In this document: positions 1-6,880 of the stretch, piece after piece
How the letters are laid out: each line of letters opens with the position of its first letter
Position numbering within the stretch: the stretch's first letter is position 1
From: Pseudomonadota bacterium
GTDB taxonomy: Bacteria > Pseudomonadota > Alphaproteobacteria > Rhizobiales > Hyphomicrobiaceae
Length of the DNA stretch: 20,244 nucleotides
Direction of reading: 5' to 3'
Assembly (NCBI GenBank): GCA_021813195.1
Contig: JAKALI010000017.1
Coordinates: forward strand, 1 to 20,244
Position numbers and translations under genes: made by a program
The notes under the pieces: generated by a model
The model's database searches: none
Seen by the model: the letters and a program-made list of their open reading frames with translations, nothing else
What the model was told of the DNA's origin: nothing

Positions 1-816
1 CGAGGCGGTCAGAACCTCTCCCGGGACTTCGAGGAACTCGGCATCGAACGTGCCCATCAGAACGACGGGCCATTCCGTCAGTCCGGCATTTTCCAGCACA
101 AGCGAGTCGTCCTCGACCAGATCCAGCTTGGCGGCCTTGGCAGCGGCGATGGCCGCCTCGCGGATGAGGACTTGTCGTTCAGCCGCATCAAGGATGACTT
201 TATGAGCTCTAAGCTGCTTCTCATAGTCCGCGAATCTATTCACCTTGAAGGGTGCGTTGCCGTGGAAGCGATGCCCGCGCGTGGCGTTGGAAGCCGCAAC
301 ACCCGCTACGTCGAACGGCACGATCTGGCCATCCAAGAGACAGATGATCGACTGTAAGGGGCGGACCCAGTGAAACGAACCCGAACCCCAACGCATGGAT
401 TTTGGCCAAGGGAACTTAGCCAGCAATGATGGCATGACATCCGAAATGATTGCCGCGGCCGGGCGACCCGGCCGATTGACGCGGGCAAGAAAATAGTCGC
501 CCTTCTTGTTGTCCTTGACGATTTCCGCCTGCGTGATGTCTGCCAGGCCTGCCGCTTTGAGGAAGCCCTGCACGGCCTGTTCGGGGGCACCCACCCGCGG
601 CCCCTTGCGTTCCTCCCATACCGCGGGCGATTCCTCGGGAAGATCGGCGATGGTGAGACCGAGCCTGCGCGGCGTAGCAAAACTCTTGGCGGGGCCCGTT
701 TGCAAGCCTTCCTCGCGCAGGGCGTCCAGCACCAGACGGCTCAAATCCTCCGCTGCGCGCGTTTGCATGCGCGCAGGTATCTCTTCTGACAATAGCTCGA
801 TCAGCAGCTCGGGCAT
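1..816 (-). CDS. glyS: Glycine--tRNA ligase beta subunit (N-terminal part, runs off the window)
   Basis: Beta chain of the alpha2beta2 glycyl-tRNA synthetase, which charges tRNA-Gly in the cytoplasm. Reading the minus strand from an ATG at 816 gives 272 uninterrupted codons to the window edge. The product begins MPELLIELLSEEIPARM and later contains EWPVVLMGTFDAEFLEVPGE, both typical of bacterial GlyS. Family members are about 690-720 aa, so roughly the first 40% is present and the tail lies beyond position 1. The start is chosen by homology, because no clear Shine-Dalgarno precedes it. glyQ, the alpha subunit gene often found just upstream of glyS, is not in the upstream 1.4 kb; those genes encode membrane proteins. 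The 235 bases between 817 and 1051 hold no gene I can support and presumably carry the glyS leader. Identification is very secure. Confidence 0.96.
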   Translation of the reverse strand, partial: MPELLIELLSEEIPARMQTRAAEDLSRLVLDALREEGLQTGPAKSFATPRRLGLTIADLPEESPAVWEERKGPRVGAPEQAVQGFLKAAGLADITQAEIVKDNKKGDYFLARVNRPGRPAAAIISDVMPSLLAKFPWPKSMRWGSGSFHWVRPLQSIICLLDGQIVPFDVAGVAASNATRGHRFHGNAPFKVNRFADYEKQLRAHKVILDAAERQVLIREAAIAAAKAAKLDLVEDDSLVLENAGLTEWPVVLMGTFDAEFLEVPGEVLTAS

Positions 817-1051
817 AGGTTTTGAATTCGTCCGGACAGTCAAAGGGCGGGATCGTCGCGTGCAACGGTCGTGGAGCCCGTTCAGTCTCCTAGCGCGTAA
901 CGGACAATCCGCAGCATGTAAATGTTGCCCCGTTCGTTCCTCAATCTGCATAAAGACCGGCTCGAACATACGACTTGCCCGGCTCGGCATAACGACACGC
1001 GTGCCGCTGCCGAACCAGGCCATTCACGTCACACTGACGCCGACGGGCCGA

Positions 1052-1267
1052 TCAGGCGGGCGCTTTTTCGGTCGTCATCTGACCAAGGAAGGTCAAGACC
1101 TGCCGCCCGATGTCCTCAATGGTTCCGGTCGTGACTAGGTAGCCGATGCCGACAGCACACAAAGCGAGATAGAACAGGAAAACAAAGCGGTTGCGGCGCA
1201 GGAACAACAACCCGATCAGCAACAGCGGCAAAGCCAGCGCCAGAACGCCAGCGATCAACGGTGTCAT
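1052..1267 (-). CDS. Small membrane protein, 71 aa, unknown function
   Basis: I do not recognise a named family. The product begins MTPLIAGVLALALPLLLIGL and has two hydrophobic segments, about residues 3-23 and 28-47, separated by a short basic turn (RRNR). A polar tail follows (TIEDIGRQVLTFLGQMTTEKAPA). This suggests a hairpin inner-membrane protein with a soluble C-terminus. A good ribosome binding site, GGGGAG, lies about 6 bases before the ATG at 1267, which favours this start over longer in-frame versions. It sits between the YdjM-type hydrolase gene (123 bases upstream) and glyS (235 bases downstream) on the same strand, so it may be co-transcribed with either. Reality of the gene is fairly likely from the ribosome binding site and the membrane pattern; its role is unknown. 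Confidence 0.7.
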   Translation of the reverse strand: MTPLIAGVLALALPLLLIGLLFLRRNRFVFLFYLALCAVGIGYLVTTGTIEDIGRQVLTFLGQMTTEKAPA

Positions 1268-1390
1268 TGGTTTCTCCCCAGATGCGAACGGTGGATGTGC
1301 CCCCACTTTGGCAAGCCGACCTCTCCAAGCCGAACTCCCCCGCCACCTTCTATCCGGTCGCAAGCCAAACGCAAAGCACAACAGGTCGCG

Positions 1391-2215
1391 TCAGCGCTCG
1401 GTCGGTTGCGCGCCAACGGGCTGAGCAGGGCCAGCCGGCAACGAGCCCGTCGAAATGTCGTTCTCACCCTCCACGACGCGCGACAGCCGGCCATGCCGAT
1501 CGATGATCCCGAACCATTTTTCCTCCGGCAGGAGGCGCGCGCTGAGGCCCTCCCACATGTGTCGCGAGGAAATGCCCTGGGTAAAGGTATCCGCCGGGGG
1601 CGCAAACCAGACCGCGAGAGCCGTCGCTGACGCCATGCCGAGTGTGGCGTAGGGATGACGACGATCGAAGAGCTTGAGAGCCGTGCCGAACGAGTTTTTC
1701 ACCCGCGTGTCCATCACGTCGACGGAATAGATTTCATCGAGGATGAGGTGAACGATGTAGCCGACGAATAGGAAGCCACCCGCCAGCCATGCCACGCCTT
1801 CATGACGTCCTAGGACATAATAGAATACCAACGCGGTAGCGGCGGCGGAAAAAACCGCGGCCAACAACGAATGCCAGCTGCCGCGGTGCACCGCGAGATG
1901 ATGAAAAGCGGCATGCAATCCATAGCGCACGAGCACAAGCGTGCCGAGCCACAAAATCCATAATTCAGCGATCGAGTATTGGGTGGCGAAACTGAACAGC
2001 ACCGCGAAGGAAAAAAAGATTGCCAACCCTGAGAACATCGCTCGGCTTGGCCTTGAATCTTTCAGATCGATGTCGGGCAGGATGGAGCCCAGTACACCCG
2101 CCATGGTAACGGCGATGAGGTTTTCCGGCGCGATGACATCGGCTGCGAGCGTCAAGGTTGCCATGGCACCGGCGACCACCGTTCCAGCCGCAATATGCGT
2201 GGTGAAGTTGGCCAT
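1391..2215 (-). CDS. YdjM-type membrane-bound metal-dependent hydrolase (DUF457 family)
   Basis: Predicted integral membrane protein of the YdjM/DUF457 family, whose members carry conserved His/Asp residues suggestive of a metal-dependent hydrolase; the substrate is unknown. The 274-aa product starts MANFTTHIAAG, the classic N-terminus of this family. It shows His7, the pair Asp48-x-Asp50 in LPDIDLKDSRPSR, His110-Arg and His115 in HRGSWHS, and His156-x3-Asp160 with Asp166 in HLILDEIYSVD. Hydrophobic segments lie around residues 10-45, 59-77, 84-100, 117-135 and 141-158. An in-frame start 42 bases upstream (2257) exists, but family alignment supports 2215. The C-terminal 60 or so residues are soluble and end in a Pro/Ala-rich tail. 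It is divergently oriented to the cation transporter gene. Family assignment is confident; enzymatic activity is inferred only. Confidence 0.85.
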   Translation of the reverse strand: MANFTTHIAAGTVVAGAMATLTLAADVIAPENLIAVTMAGVLGSILPDIDLKDSRPSRAMFSGLAIFFSFAVLFSFATQYSIAELWILWLGTLVLVRYGLHAAFHHLAVHRGSWHSLLAAVFSAAATALVFYYVLGRHEGVAWLAGGFLFVGYIVHLILDEIYSVDVMDTRVKNSFGTALKLFDRRHPYATLGMASATALAVWFAPPADTFTQGISSRHMWEGLSARLLPEEKWFGIIDRHGRLSRVVEGENDISTGSLPAGPAQPVGAQPTER

Positions 2216-2393
2216 GAGGCGGCTCCGCAGCGTAGCAGGTTGCAAGTCCTCCACCATCGATCAGATTCGTTTCTTCAGTGGGAGACATGCCGATCCTTGC
2301 CATGTGGAAAACGCCCTACCTGGCAATACCCGACCATTGCGCGCGGCTAGACGCGGTCTTGGCGTGGACCTCATTTCGTGCCAGATGCGCTCC

Positions 2394-2428
2394 GCACGTT
2401 CACCCGGCGGCTTCGGGCCGTAACGTGC
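2394..2428 (+). promoter_or_regulatory. Inverted repeat (candidate operator or leader stem-loop) before the cation transporter gene
   Basis: A perfect 7-base inverted repeat, GCACGTT (2394-2400) and AACGTGC (2422-2428), encloses a second short stem, CCCG (2403-2406) and CGGG (2414-2417). It ends 34 bases before the transporter start codon. It could be a hairpin in the 5' leader or a dyad bound by a regulator. Its function is inferred from symmetry and position only. Confidence 0.35.
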
Positions 2429-2462
2429 GATGGCCGGTATCGACCGTTAGTCTTGAGCAGCG

Positions 2463-3395
2463 ATGATGAGCCCATTCGGCCCCATGCACGACCATAGTCA
2501 GAATAATGGGGTTTTGCTGCGTGCTGCGATTGCCACCATCGCCGTGGCTCTGGTCGTAATGGGGCTCAAGTATTGGGCGTATCTGATCACCGGAAGTGTT
2601 GCGCTCTATTCGGATGCCCTGGAAAGCATCGTCAATGTCATCACCGGCATCGCGGCCCTGGTTGCCTTGCGCATCAGTGTCCAGCCACCCGATAAGAAAC
2701 ATCCGTTCGGCCACCACAAGGCCGAATTCTTTTCCGCGGCCCTTGAAGGGGCGCTCATCGTCGTGGCGGCGATGCTGATCTTTCAGGAAGCGTGGGCAGC
2801 CTGGCGCACACCGCGCGACCTCACAGAGCCAGCGGCCGGACTTGGCGTTAACGCGCTGGCTGGCGCACTCAACGCGGTATGGGGCGTCTTCCTCGTTGTG
2901 AAGGGCAAGTCCTGGCGCTCTCCGGCGCTGATCGCCAGCGGCTGGCACATTCTGACGGATGTAGCGACGACGGTTGGCGTGCTTGCTGGCCTTGCGTTGT
3001 CGCTCGCAACGGGCATCCGCGAACTCGATCCGCTGCTTGCAGCTCTGGTGGGTCTGAACATTCTATGGGCTGGCTATAGCATCGTCGGCGGCGCGGTCAG
3101 TCACCTCATGGATCAGGCGGCATCGGGCGAGGTGCAGGCCGTCATTCGCACAGCGATCCAGGAGAGCGCTGAAGGTGCCATCCAGGCGCATGACATCCGC
3201 ACTCGTCAGGCGGGCCGCGCCACCTTCATCGAATTTCATCTGGTGGTGCCAGGCGATATGACGGTGCTCGAATCCCACGCCATTTGCGATCGCATCGAAG
3301 CTGAGATCATGCGGCGTATCGCGGGCTCACAGATCGTCATCCACGTCGAACCAGATCATAAGGCCAAGGAAAAAGGCGCCGTCGCGCTGAGCTAA
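2463..3395 (+). CDS. Cation diffusion facilitator (CDF) family metal efflux transporter
   Basis: Inner-membrane proton-coupled exporter of divalent metal ions (Zn, Fe, Co, Cd or Mn in known members). The 310-aa product has the usual six-TM domain followed by a cytoplasmic domain. Hallmarks are GSVALYSDALESIVN in TM2, the loop HPFGHHKAEFFSA (residues 80-92), and WHILTDV in TM5 with the His162-x3-Asp166 metal pair. In the C-terminal domain His243, His259 and His294 match the positions used by FieF-like metal sensors. Odd point: aligned with FieF, the TM2 ligands (usually D-x3-D or H-x3-D) fall on Glu54-x3-Asn58, with Asp51 just before. The start is one of two adjacent ATGs (2463, 2466) without a clear ribosome binding site; a third at 2484 is also possible. 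Family call is secure; the metal is not. Confidence 0.93.
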   Translation: MMSPFGPMHDHSQNNGVLLRAAIATIAVALVVMGLKYWAYLITGSVALYSDALESIVNVITGIAALVALRISVQPPDKKHPFGHHKAEFFSAALEGALIVVAAMLIFQEAWAAWRTPRDLTEPAAGLGVNALAGALNAVWGVFLVVKGKSWRSPALIASGWHILTDVATTVGVLAGLALSLATGIRELDPLLAALVGLNILWAGYSIVGGAVSHLMDQAASGEVQAVIRTAIQESAEGAIQAHDIRTRQAGRATFIEFHLVVPGDMTVLESHAICDRIEAEIMRRIAGSQIVIHVEPDHKAKEKGAVALS

Positions 3396-3430
3396 TGGTA
3401 AAAATGGCCACGGATCGCGCGCGATTGGAT

Positions 3431-3451
3431 GCCCGTCCTGATGCGGGCTTT
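3431..3451 (+). terminator. Candidate weak intrinsic terminator after the CDF gene
   Basis: GCCCG (3431-3435) pairs with CGGGC (3444-3448) across an 8-base loop and is followed by TTT. It lies 36 bases past the transporter stop codon and before the next promoter. The stem is short and the T-tract poor, so efficiency is doubtful. Confidence 0.35.
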
Positions 3452-3488
3452 CGACATCGGTCGGCCCAACGTCGCCGGCTAGGTTCGA

Positions 3489-3517
3489 CTGGCAACTCTC
3501 GTTTATGATGTTATAAT
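3489..3517 (+). promoter_or_regulatory. Predicted sigma-70-type promoter for the FecR-domain gene
   Basis: A perfect -10 hexamer TATAAT (3512-3517) lies 17 bases after CTGGCA (3489-3494), which matches TTGACA at four of six positions. Transcription would start near 3524, giving a leader of about 75 bases before the ATG at 3598. The surrounding stretch is AT-rich relative to the window. The prediction rests on sequence match alone. Confidence 0.6.
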
Positions 3518-3552
3518 GATGCTGTTCTAAAATTCGCGTGCTGAACCGTATT

Positions 3553-3564
3553 GTACAATTGTAC
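3553..3564 (+). promoter_or_regulatory. Perfect 12-base palindrome, candidate operator in the FecR gene leader
   Basis: GTACAATTGTAC is fully self-complementary. It sits about 30 bases downstream of the predicted transcription start and 33 bases before the FecR-protein start codon. That is a position where a bound dimeric repressor could block transcription. No regulator gene is adjacent, so the binding protein is unknown. Confidence 0.35.
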
Positions 3565-3597
3565 GGCGGAATTCGTGGTTTAGCCGGGAGAGGTGCG

Positions 3598-4620
3598 ATG
3601 CGGCCAAATTTCGGGGCCATGGCGGTCATCGGCGCCGTGCTACCTTGTATCACGTTCGGGACGGCAGCGGCCGAACCCCGCCAGCGGATCGGCGCTACGC
3701 TGTCTGTGATCAATGTGGTGACGGCGGAGTTCAACCGCGATACGCGGACTCTGCTCACCGGCGACGGCGTCCATCAAAACGAGCTCATCGACGTCAGCCA
3801 GGATGCGTCGACGGAACTCAAGTTGAACGACGATACCAAGCTCGCGCTGGGGCCCGGCGCGAAACTCAAGCTCGACAAGTTTGTCTACGACGGCGAGAAG
3901 TCGACGGGCTCGATTGGCGTGGATCTGGTCCAGGGCGCGTTCCGCTTCATCACCGGCGTTGCGGCGAAGCCAAGCTATGTCATCAAGGTTCCGAGTGCCT
4001 CGATCACCGTCCGCGGTACGATCTTCGACGTTTATGTGGCAGACAACGATTCGACTTGGTTGCTCCTGCACGAAGGTGCGGTGCGCGTGTGTAATGCGCG
4101 CGGCACGTGCCGCGATCACGCCGAGCCGGGCAAAGTACTCAAGATCACGGACAAGGGCGATTTAGGCGCACCGATCCGTTGGGCTGGACTTAAGGAACGC
4201 GACGGTTTCGATTTCGACGTTGCATTCCCCTTCGTTGCGAAACCGCCGACCATCGACCCAAATCCAATTTTTACTCGCGATGATCTCATCCGGCGCGCGG
4301 CGATCGAGCCTGAGAAAAAGCCCGACTTACCCCGCAAAGGCAAGACGACCAAACAAACCAAGAAATCAGAGCCGGAGAAAACCAAACGCTCGGCTAAGAC
4401 GGATCAACCAAAACCTGTGAAGGTTACGGCGCCAAAGCCGGCGTCCAAGCCGAAAGACAAGCCCGTGCGCACGACGCAGAAGCAGAATGATGACGCGGCT
4501 GCAAAGGCTGCCATCGGCTTGGCTGTCGGTATCGGGTTGGGGCTGGCGATCGGAAAGGGTGGTAAGGGCGGCAAGCCAAATTATAACGACTCGCCCGCGC
4601 GCGGTTACAAGCCGAACTAA
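3598..4620 (+). CDS. Secreted FecR-domain protein with Lys/Pro-rich linker and glycine-zipper tail
   Basis: The 340-aa product has a signal peptide (about residues 1-25, ending GTAAA before EPRQR). A FecR domain follows at about 35-185, with VSQDASTELKLNDDTKLALGP, an ITVRGTIFDVYV strand (136-147) and LLLHEGAVRV. Cys165 and Cys171 could form a disulfide. Residues about 235-300 are rich in Lys, Pro and Thr, a likely cell-wall-contacting linker. Residues 301-325 form a Gly/Ala hydrophobic stretch (GLAVGIGLGLAIGKGGKGG). Unlike classical FecR it has no cytoplasmic anti-sigma N-terminus, and no sigma factor gene is nearby. The start at 3598 is supported by GGGAGAGG four bases upstream; a GTG at 3538 in frame lacks one. 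Its TAA overlaps the stop of the convergent CHASE2 cyclase. FecR proteins often neighbour CHASE2 cyclases, so a joint periplasmic sensing role is inferred. Confidence 0.85.
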   Translation: MRPNFGAMAVIGAVLPCITFGTAAAEPRQRIGATLSVINVVTAEFNRDTRTLLTGDGVHQNELIDVSQDASTELKLNDDTKLALGPGAKLKLDKFVYDGEKSTGSIGVDLVQGAFRFITGVAAKPSYVIKVPSASITVRGTIFDVYVADNDSTWLLLHEGAVRVCNARGTCRDHAEPGKVLKITDKGDLGAPIRWAGLKERDGFDFDVAFPFVAKPPTIDPNPIFTRDDLIRRAAIEPEKKPDLPRKGKTTKQTKKSEPEKTKRSAKTDQPKPVKVTAPKPASKPKDKPVRTTQKQNDDAAAKAAIGLAVGIGLGLAIGKGGKGGKPNYNDSPARGYKPN

Positions 4621-6779
4621 ACCGATCCATTCTCCGTCTGAGCCGTGATGCGCTGCTGAACCTTCGCGATCAGAGGTTCTGCGCCGCTCATGCCGGATTG
4701 CCGGCATTCGAGTAGGGCCTCTTGCGCTCGAGCCTTGTCGCCCCGAACACTACGCTCGCGAAGCTCGGCGAAGGCAAAGCGAAACGCCTGGAACTCCGGC
4801 GTGCTGGCCACGTGCTCATCACCCATGAGCGCATATAAGCGCTCGGGCCGGTCTTTGCCCCGCAACGACACGGTGCCGATTTCCACCAGGGCGAGTGCAG
4901 CGGCCTGCTGCGCGGTCGCTTCTCCGACGATGATGGCTGCACCGAATTCCTTCGTCGCCTCCTCGATGCGCGCAGCCGTATTAACGACATCCCCAAGGAC
5001 GGAATAATCGAAACGCTGAGGCGAACCGACGTTACCCACGACACACGCTCCGGTATTGAGGCCGATGCCGAGACGAACCGGTTCGCTCCCCGCTCCACGT
5101 TCCGCGTTGAATGCAGCAAGCCGTTCCTGCATGGCGAGCGCTGCCCGGCAAGCTTTGACCGCATGATCGGTATCGGGGAGAGGCGCATTCCAGAATGCCA
5201 TAACCGCATCGCCCATGAACTTGTCGATGGTGCCGCGGTGTTCGAGAATCGTGTCGGCGAGTGGCGTGAACAACGCGTTCACGAATTGGATGAGGTCTTC
5301 AGCCGGCATTCCCTCTGAAAGGCGCGAGAAGCCGCGGACGTCGGCGATCAGCAGAGTGACGTCGCGCGTTTCACCACCGAGCTTGAGCGGCTCTTCCCGG
5401 CGAACGAGTTCGTCCACCACCGCTGGCGCCACATAATGTCCGAAGGCGGAACGGATGCGTGCGCGGTCACGTTCCGACCTCAGATAGCTCGACAGCGAGC
5501 CGGACATGTACACCGCAACGAGCGCAAGCGCTGGATAGACCGGATCCAACAACAGTCCCGTGCCGGTGAATGCGATCCACGATACGGCCGCGACGAGAGC
5601 GATCAAACCTGCGCTTGCTGCCGCTGCCAGCATGACGCCCGAGCGGGAGATCAGCCAGGCGGCCAATCCGCCCGCTCCGGCCAGGAAGATCAATTCGGCT
5701 CCGAGCGCCCAGGCCGGCCGTATGAGGTGGACGCCTTGAAGCATCTGCTCCAGGGCTTGCGCGTGGATCTCTACGCCGGGCACGGACGACTGCAGCGGCG
5801 TTGCGCGCCGATCCATGAGGCCTGTAGCGCTCGCGCCGATAAAGATGTGGCGGCCCTCGACGTCGGCGCGAGTCACCCGATTGGCAAAAACATCCCGGGC
5901 GGAGATGTAGCGGCGCGGATCCGTGGCCGCAAAGTGCAGCCACAATTCGCCTTGGCCGTCGGTCGCCATCACATGCTCACCAACGCGCACGAACTCGACA
6001 CCCGTTCGCTGTCCGAAGGCGGTAAGGCCGCTGGCGCCGGAGGATTTGACGAGCACGGTTGCCGATGGCCCTGCCGCGACCCGCAACGTCTCGAGAGCAA
6101 GTGACGGGTAAATCGCGCCGCCGACATTCAACAGCAACGGAACGCGGCGCACGATCTGATCGCGTTCCGGCAGCCAATTGACGGCACCGATGCCGCGCGC
6201 GGCCTCGGCCAGCACGGGCAGGCTGCCGACACCGCCCGAGAAGGCAGGCAGGAACATCTTGGGGTCGTCGCCAGCGATCGCAAGCGGCGCGCGCGGCGGG
6301 GTAAGTTGGCGGGCCGGCCCCGTCTCGGCGGAGAAGCCAAGGATGACCGGTGCCTTGGCGATCTGGGCTGCCAGCAGCGCATCGTTTGCGGGCAGGCGTG
6401 ACAGTTGCTCGGTCAGCTCGCTCAATTCTGTACGTTCACGAAAATTTTCGATCAGGCGATCCGGGGATAATCGATCGTCTTCGGCGAGAATAAGATCAAG
6501 TGAGATCGTGCGCGCGCCGAGCGCATCGAGCTGTTCGATGAGATGCGCCAGGCGCGTGCGCGGCCAGGGCCACTGTCCAAACTCAGCCAGCGAAGCCTCG
6601 TCGATGTCCACAATGCGAACGGGCGTATCGGGATCGGCAAGGCGTGGGCGGGCTGCGATATAGCTGTCAAAGACCGTGTAGCGCAGTGCCGCAACTGGCA
6701 AGGGATCGGCCAGGCGCAATCCGACAGCGGCGGCGAGTACCGCGGCCATCAGCATCATGTATCCCGGCAGACGTCGCAC
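4617..6779 (-). CDS. CHASE2-domain class III adenylate cyclase (membrane sensor)
   Basis: Makes cAMP from ATP in response to an extracytoplasmic signal. The 720-aa product has an N-terminal membrane anchor (about 8-25), a periplasmic CHASE2 domain (about 30-345, including RIVDIDEASLAEFGQWPWPR and FIGASATGLMDRRATP), three TM segments (about 355-430) and a class III catalytic domain (about 465-645). Metal-binding Asp480 (LLIADVRGFS) and Asp524 (KFMGDAVMAFW) are present, as are transition-state residues Asn600 and Arg604 (GDVVNTAARIEE). The substrate-selecting pair is Lys520 with Ser593, resembling the Lys/Thr pair of cyanobacterial CyaB1-type adenylate cyclases. The start is GTG at 6779, supported by GGGGGATG just upstream. 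It lies 101 bases after the flavoprotein gene on the same strand and converges on the FecR gene with overlapping stops. All catalytic residues I can check are intact. Confidence 0.93.
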   Translation of the reverse strand: MRRLPGYMMLMAAVLAAAVGLRLADPLPVAALRYTVFDSYIAARPRLADPDTPVRIVDIDEASLAEFGQWPWPRTRLAHLIEQLDALGARTISLDLILAEDDRLSPDRLIENFRERTELSELTEQLSRLPANDALLAAQIAKAPVILGFSAETGPARQLTPPRAPLAIAGDDPKMFLPAFSGGVGSLPVLAEAARGIGAVNWLPERDQIVRRVPLLLNVGGAIYPSLALETLRVAAGPSATVLVKSSGASGLTAFGQRTGVEFVRVGEHVMATDGQGELWLHFAATDPRRYISARDVFANRVTRADVEGRHIFIGASATGLMDRRATPLQSSVPGVEIHAQALEQMLQGVHLIRPAWALGAELIFLAGAGGLAAWLISRSGVMLAAAASAGLIALVAAVSWIAFTGTGLLLDPVYPALALVAVYMSGSLSSYLRSERDRARIRSAFGHYVAPAVVDELVRREEPLKLGGETRDVTLLIADVRGFSRLSEGMPAEDLIQFVNALFTPLADTILEHRGTIDKFMGDAVMAFWNAPLPDTDHAVKACRAALAMQERLAAFNAERGAGSEPVRLGIGLNTGACVVGNVGSPQRFDYSVLGDVVNTAARIEEATKEFGAAIIVGEATAQQAAALALVEIGTVSLRGKDRPERLYALMGDEHVASTPEFQAFRFAFAELRERSVRGDKARAQEALLECRQSGMSGAEPLIAKVQQRITAQTENGSV

Positions 6780-6880
6780 GTCACATCCCCCGTATCTCGG
6801 CTCACACTATGCCGGAAGAACTCAGCGTTCCAAGATGCCTCTTGCTGTGTGTGGATGTCAGACGTTGGGCATAGTCCTTC

